Origin: Methyloligella sp050110875
GTDB lineage: Bacteria; Pseudomonadota; Alphaproteobacteria; Rhizobiales; Methyloligellaceae
Direction: 5' to 3'
Length of the DNA stretch: 64,000 nucleotides
Assembly: GCA_050110875.1 (NCBI GenBank)
Contig: CP188828.1
Span: 124,001 to 188,000, forward strand
Shown here: positions 62,883 through 64,000 of the stretch, piece after piece
How positions within the stretch are numbered: the first letter of the stretch is position 1
Layout: every line of letters begins with the position of its first letter
Notes under the pieces: generated by a model
What the model was told of the DNA's origin: nothing
Databases searched by the model: none
The model's input: the letters and a program-made list of their open reading frames with translations, nothing else
Position numbers and translations under genes: made by a program

Positions 62883-64000
62883 CTATTTCGCCGTGCCCGC
62901 CGGTTGCCGGAGCGTCTGGGACGGCGTGCCGCGCAATTCCCGCTCGGTGTCGAAAATATAGTCGCGGGTAAGGGGAAGGCTCTCCTGATTCTTGCTCAGC
63001 TGGATCTGGAACACCATCAGGCCCTGATAGCGGAAGGCCGTCTCCGAGCCAGCAAGATAGAACTCCCAGATACGGCAGAATTTCTCGCCGAAGCGTTCCG
63101 AGAGGATGTGCCAGGAAGCGCGGAAGCGCTGGCGCCAATGGCGCAAGGTCATCGCGTAGTGCAGGCGCAAGATCTCCACATCTGTCGAAATCAGCCGTTC
63201 CCGCTCGATGGCCGGGAAGACTTCGGAGAGTGCCGGGATATAGCCGCCGGGGAAGATATACTTGGCGATGAATTGATTTGTCGTTCCCGGCCCGTCGAAA
63301 CGGCCGATGGAATGGATCACCGCAACGCCGTCATCGGCGAGGAGCTTGCAGATCTTCCGGAAGAAAGCGCGGTAGTGGTTCACGCCGACATGCTCGAACA
63401 TGCCGACGGAGACGATGCGGTCGAACTTGCCTTCGAGCGCCCGGTAATCGATGAGCTCGAAATTGACCGACCGGGCGAGGCCGCTCTTCTCGGCGCGCTC
63501 GCGGGAGACCTTGAGCTGTTCCTCGCTCAAGGTGATGCCGGTGACGTCGACATGGGCGCTCTGGGCGAGGTAGAGGGCAAGCCCGCCCCAGCCCGAGCCG
63601 ATATCGAGCACCTTCTGGCCTTCATGAAGGTCGAGCTTGGCCGCCAGGTGGCGTTTCTTGGCGAGCTGGGCCTCTTCCAGGCTGCTCTCGGGCGTTTCGA
63701 AATAGGCGCAGGAATATTGCCGGTCGGAATCGAGGAAAAGATCGTAGATCGCACCGTCGATATCGTAGTGATGGGCGATATTCCGCTTGGCCCGGGGCGC
63801 AGGGTTATATTGCGCGATCCAGCGGGTGAGGTAACGGAAATCCTCGATAATGCGCGTCCAGCGCGGCCACTCGTGAGGATTGAGATCCTGGAGCAGCACC
63901 TCGAGCAGGTCGTAGATGGTGCCTTGCTCGACGGTCAAGGATCCGTCGACGAAGGCTTCTCCCACATTGAGGCCGGGATTGAGGGCGATGCGCCGCTCCG
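62883..64000 (-). CDS. cfa: Cyclopropane-fatty-acyl-phospholipid synthase (5' end beyond the right edge)
   Basis: The C-terminal 372 residues of a CFA/mycolic-acid-synthase-type methyltransferase that adds a methylene to membrane fatty-acid double bonds using SAM. The SAM site is VLDIGSGWGGLALYLA; GMFEHVGVNHYRAFF and IFPGGYIPALSEV are family blocks. The frame continues upstream of GTG 63965 as ERRIALNPGLNVGEAFVDGS, which is conserved in the family, so the gene runs off the window instead of starting there. Confidence 0.95.
   Translation of the reverse strand, partial: ERRIALNPGLNVGEAFVDGSLTVEQGTIYDLLEVLLQDLNPHEWPRWTRIIEDFRYLTRWIAQYNPAPRAKRNIAHHYDIDGAIYDLFLDSDRQYSCAYFETPESSLEEAQLAKKRHLAAKLDLHEGQKVLDIGSGWGGLALYLAQSAHVDVTGITLSEEQLKVSRERAEKSGLARSVNFELIDYRALEGKFDRIVSVGMFEHVGVNHYRAFFRKICKLLADDGVAVIHSIGRFDGPGTTNQFIAKYIFPGGYIPALSEVFPAIERERLISTDVEILRLHYAMTLRHWRQRFRASWHILSERFGEKFCRIWEFYLAGSETAFRYQGLMVFQIQLSKNQESLPLTRDYIFDTERELRGTPSQTLRQPAGTAK

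Overview
The window is high-GC chromosomal DNA from an alphaproteobacterium, most likely of the order Hyphomicrobiales (Rhizobiales) or a close relative. The evidence is the set of lineage-typical genes and gene orders: divK-pleD, clpS-clpA behind a phasin gene, an EipB (DUF1849) homologue, topA-rnr-DUF983-rpmG, pyrB with a PyrC-like partner followed by plsY and dprA, and the chain dnaB-alr-radA-cvpA-purF. No taxonomic search was possible, so the placement is inference. The sequence is a draft scaffold with two runs of N (36733-36832 and 41569-41618).

Layout. 1-5.6 kb: start of panC (runs off the left edge), putA, a VWA protein, a J-domain membrane protein and a DoxX protein. 5690-8336: a complete IS1595-type passenger transposon with perfect 25-bp inverted repeats and an exact 8-bp target duplication. 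Besides the transposase it carries a 268-aa unknown protein, an overlapping PIN-domain nuclease, an overlapping 68-aa protein, and an RNA segment with tRNA arms in circularly permuted order followed by a terminator. 8.3-20 kb: a SPOR-tailed D,D-carboxypeptidase, phasin, clpS-clpA, HIT, COG3146 acyltransferase-like, GDPD, RidA, EipB, divK-pleD, then a 600-bp stretch holding a strongly folded RNA candidate. 20-32 kb: bottom-strand rpmG, DUF983, rnr, topA, then dprA, plsY, pyrC-like and pyrB; top-strand DUF5993-dsbB; ruvX. 32-38 kb: an UPF0173 hydrolase, gatC-gatA-chorismate mutase-gatB, an intergenic repeat, an assembly gap and a quinone oxidoreductase.

38-46.4 kb is the surface and accessory part: a Sel1 protein, an exported Cys-rich protein, tRNA-Ser(GCT), an autotransporter broken by the second gap, a pyruvyl-transferase-family protein, dodecin, and a FecR-domain exported protein next to a TPR plus outer-membrane barrel protein. 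That last pair resembles a Slam/type XI secretion pair. 46.7-54 kb: rlpA, a PBP5-type carboxypeptidase, tmk, holB, metG, tatD and an MBL hydrolase, all co-directional. 54-64 kb: a short autotransporter-barrel protein, then the bottom-strand chain cfa (runs off the right edge), dnaB, alr, radA, cvpA, purF and an SDR.

Most genes are housekeeping. The parts most worth follow-up are the passenger transposon with its permuted tRNA-like RNA and PIN nuclease, the folded RNA at 19.8-20.06 kb, and the FecR/TPR-barrel pair.
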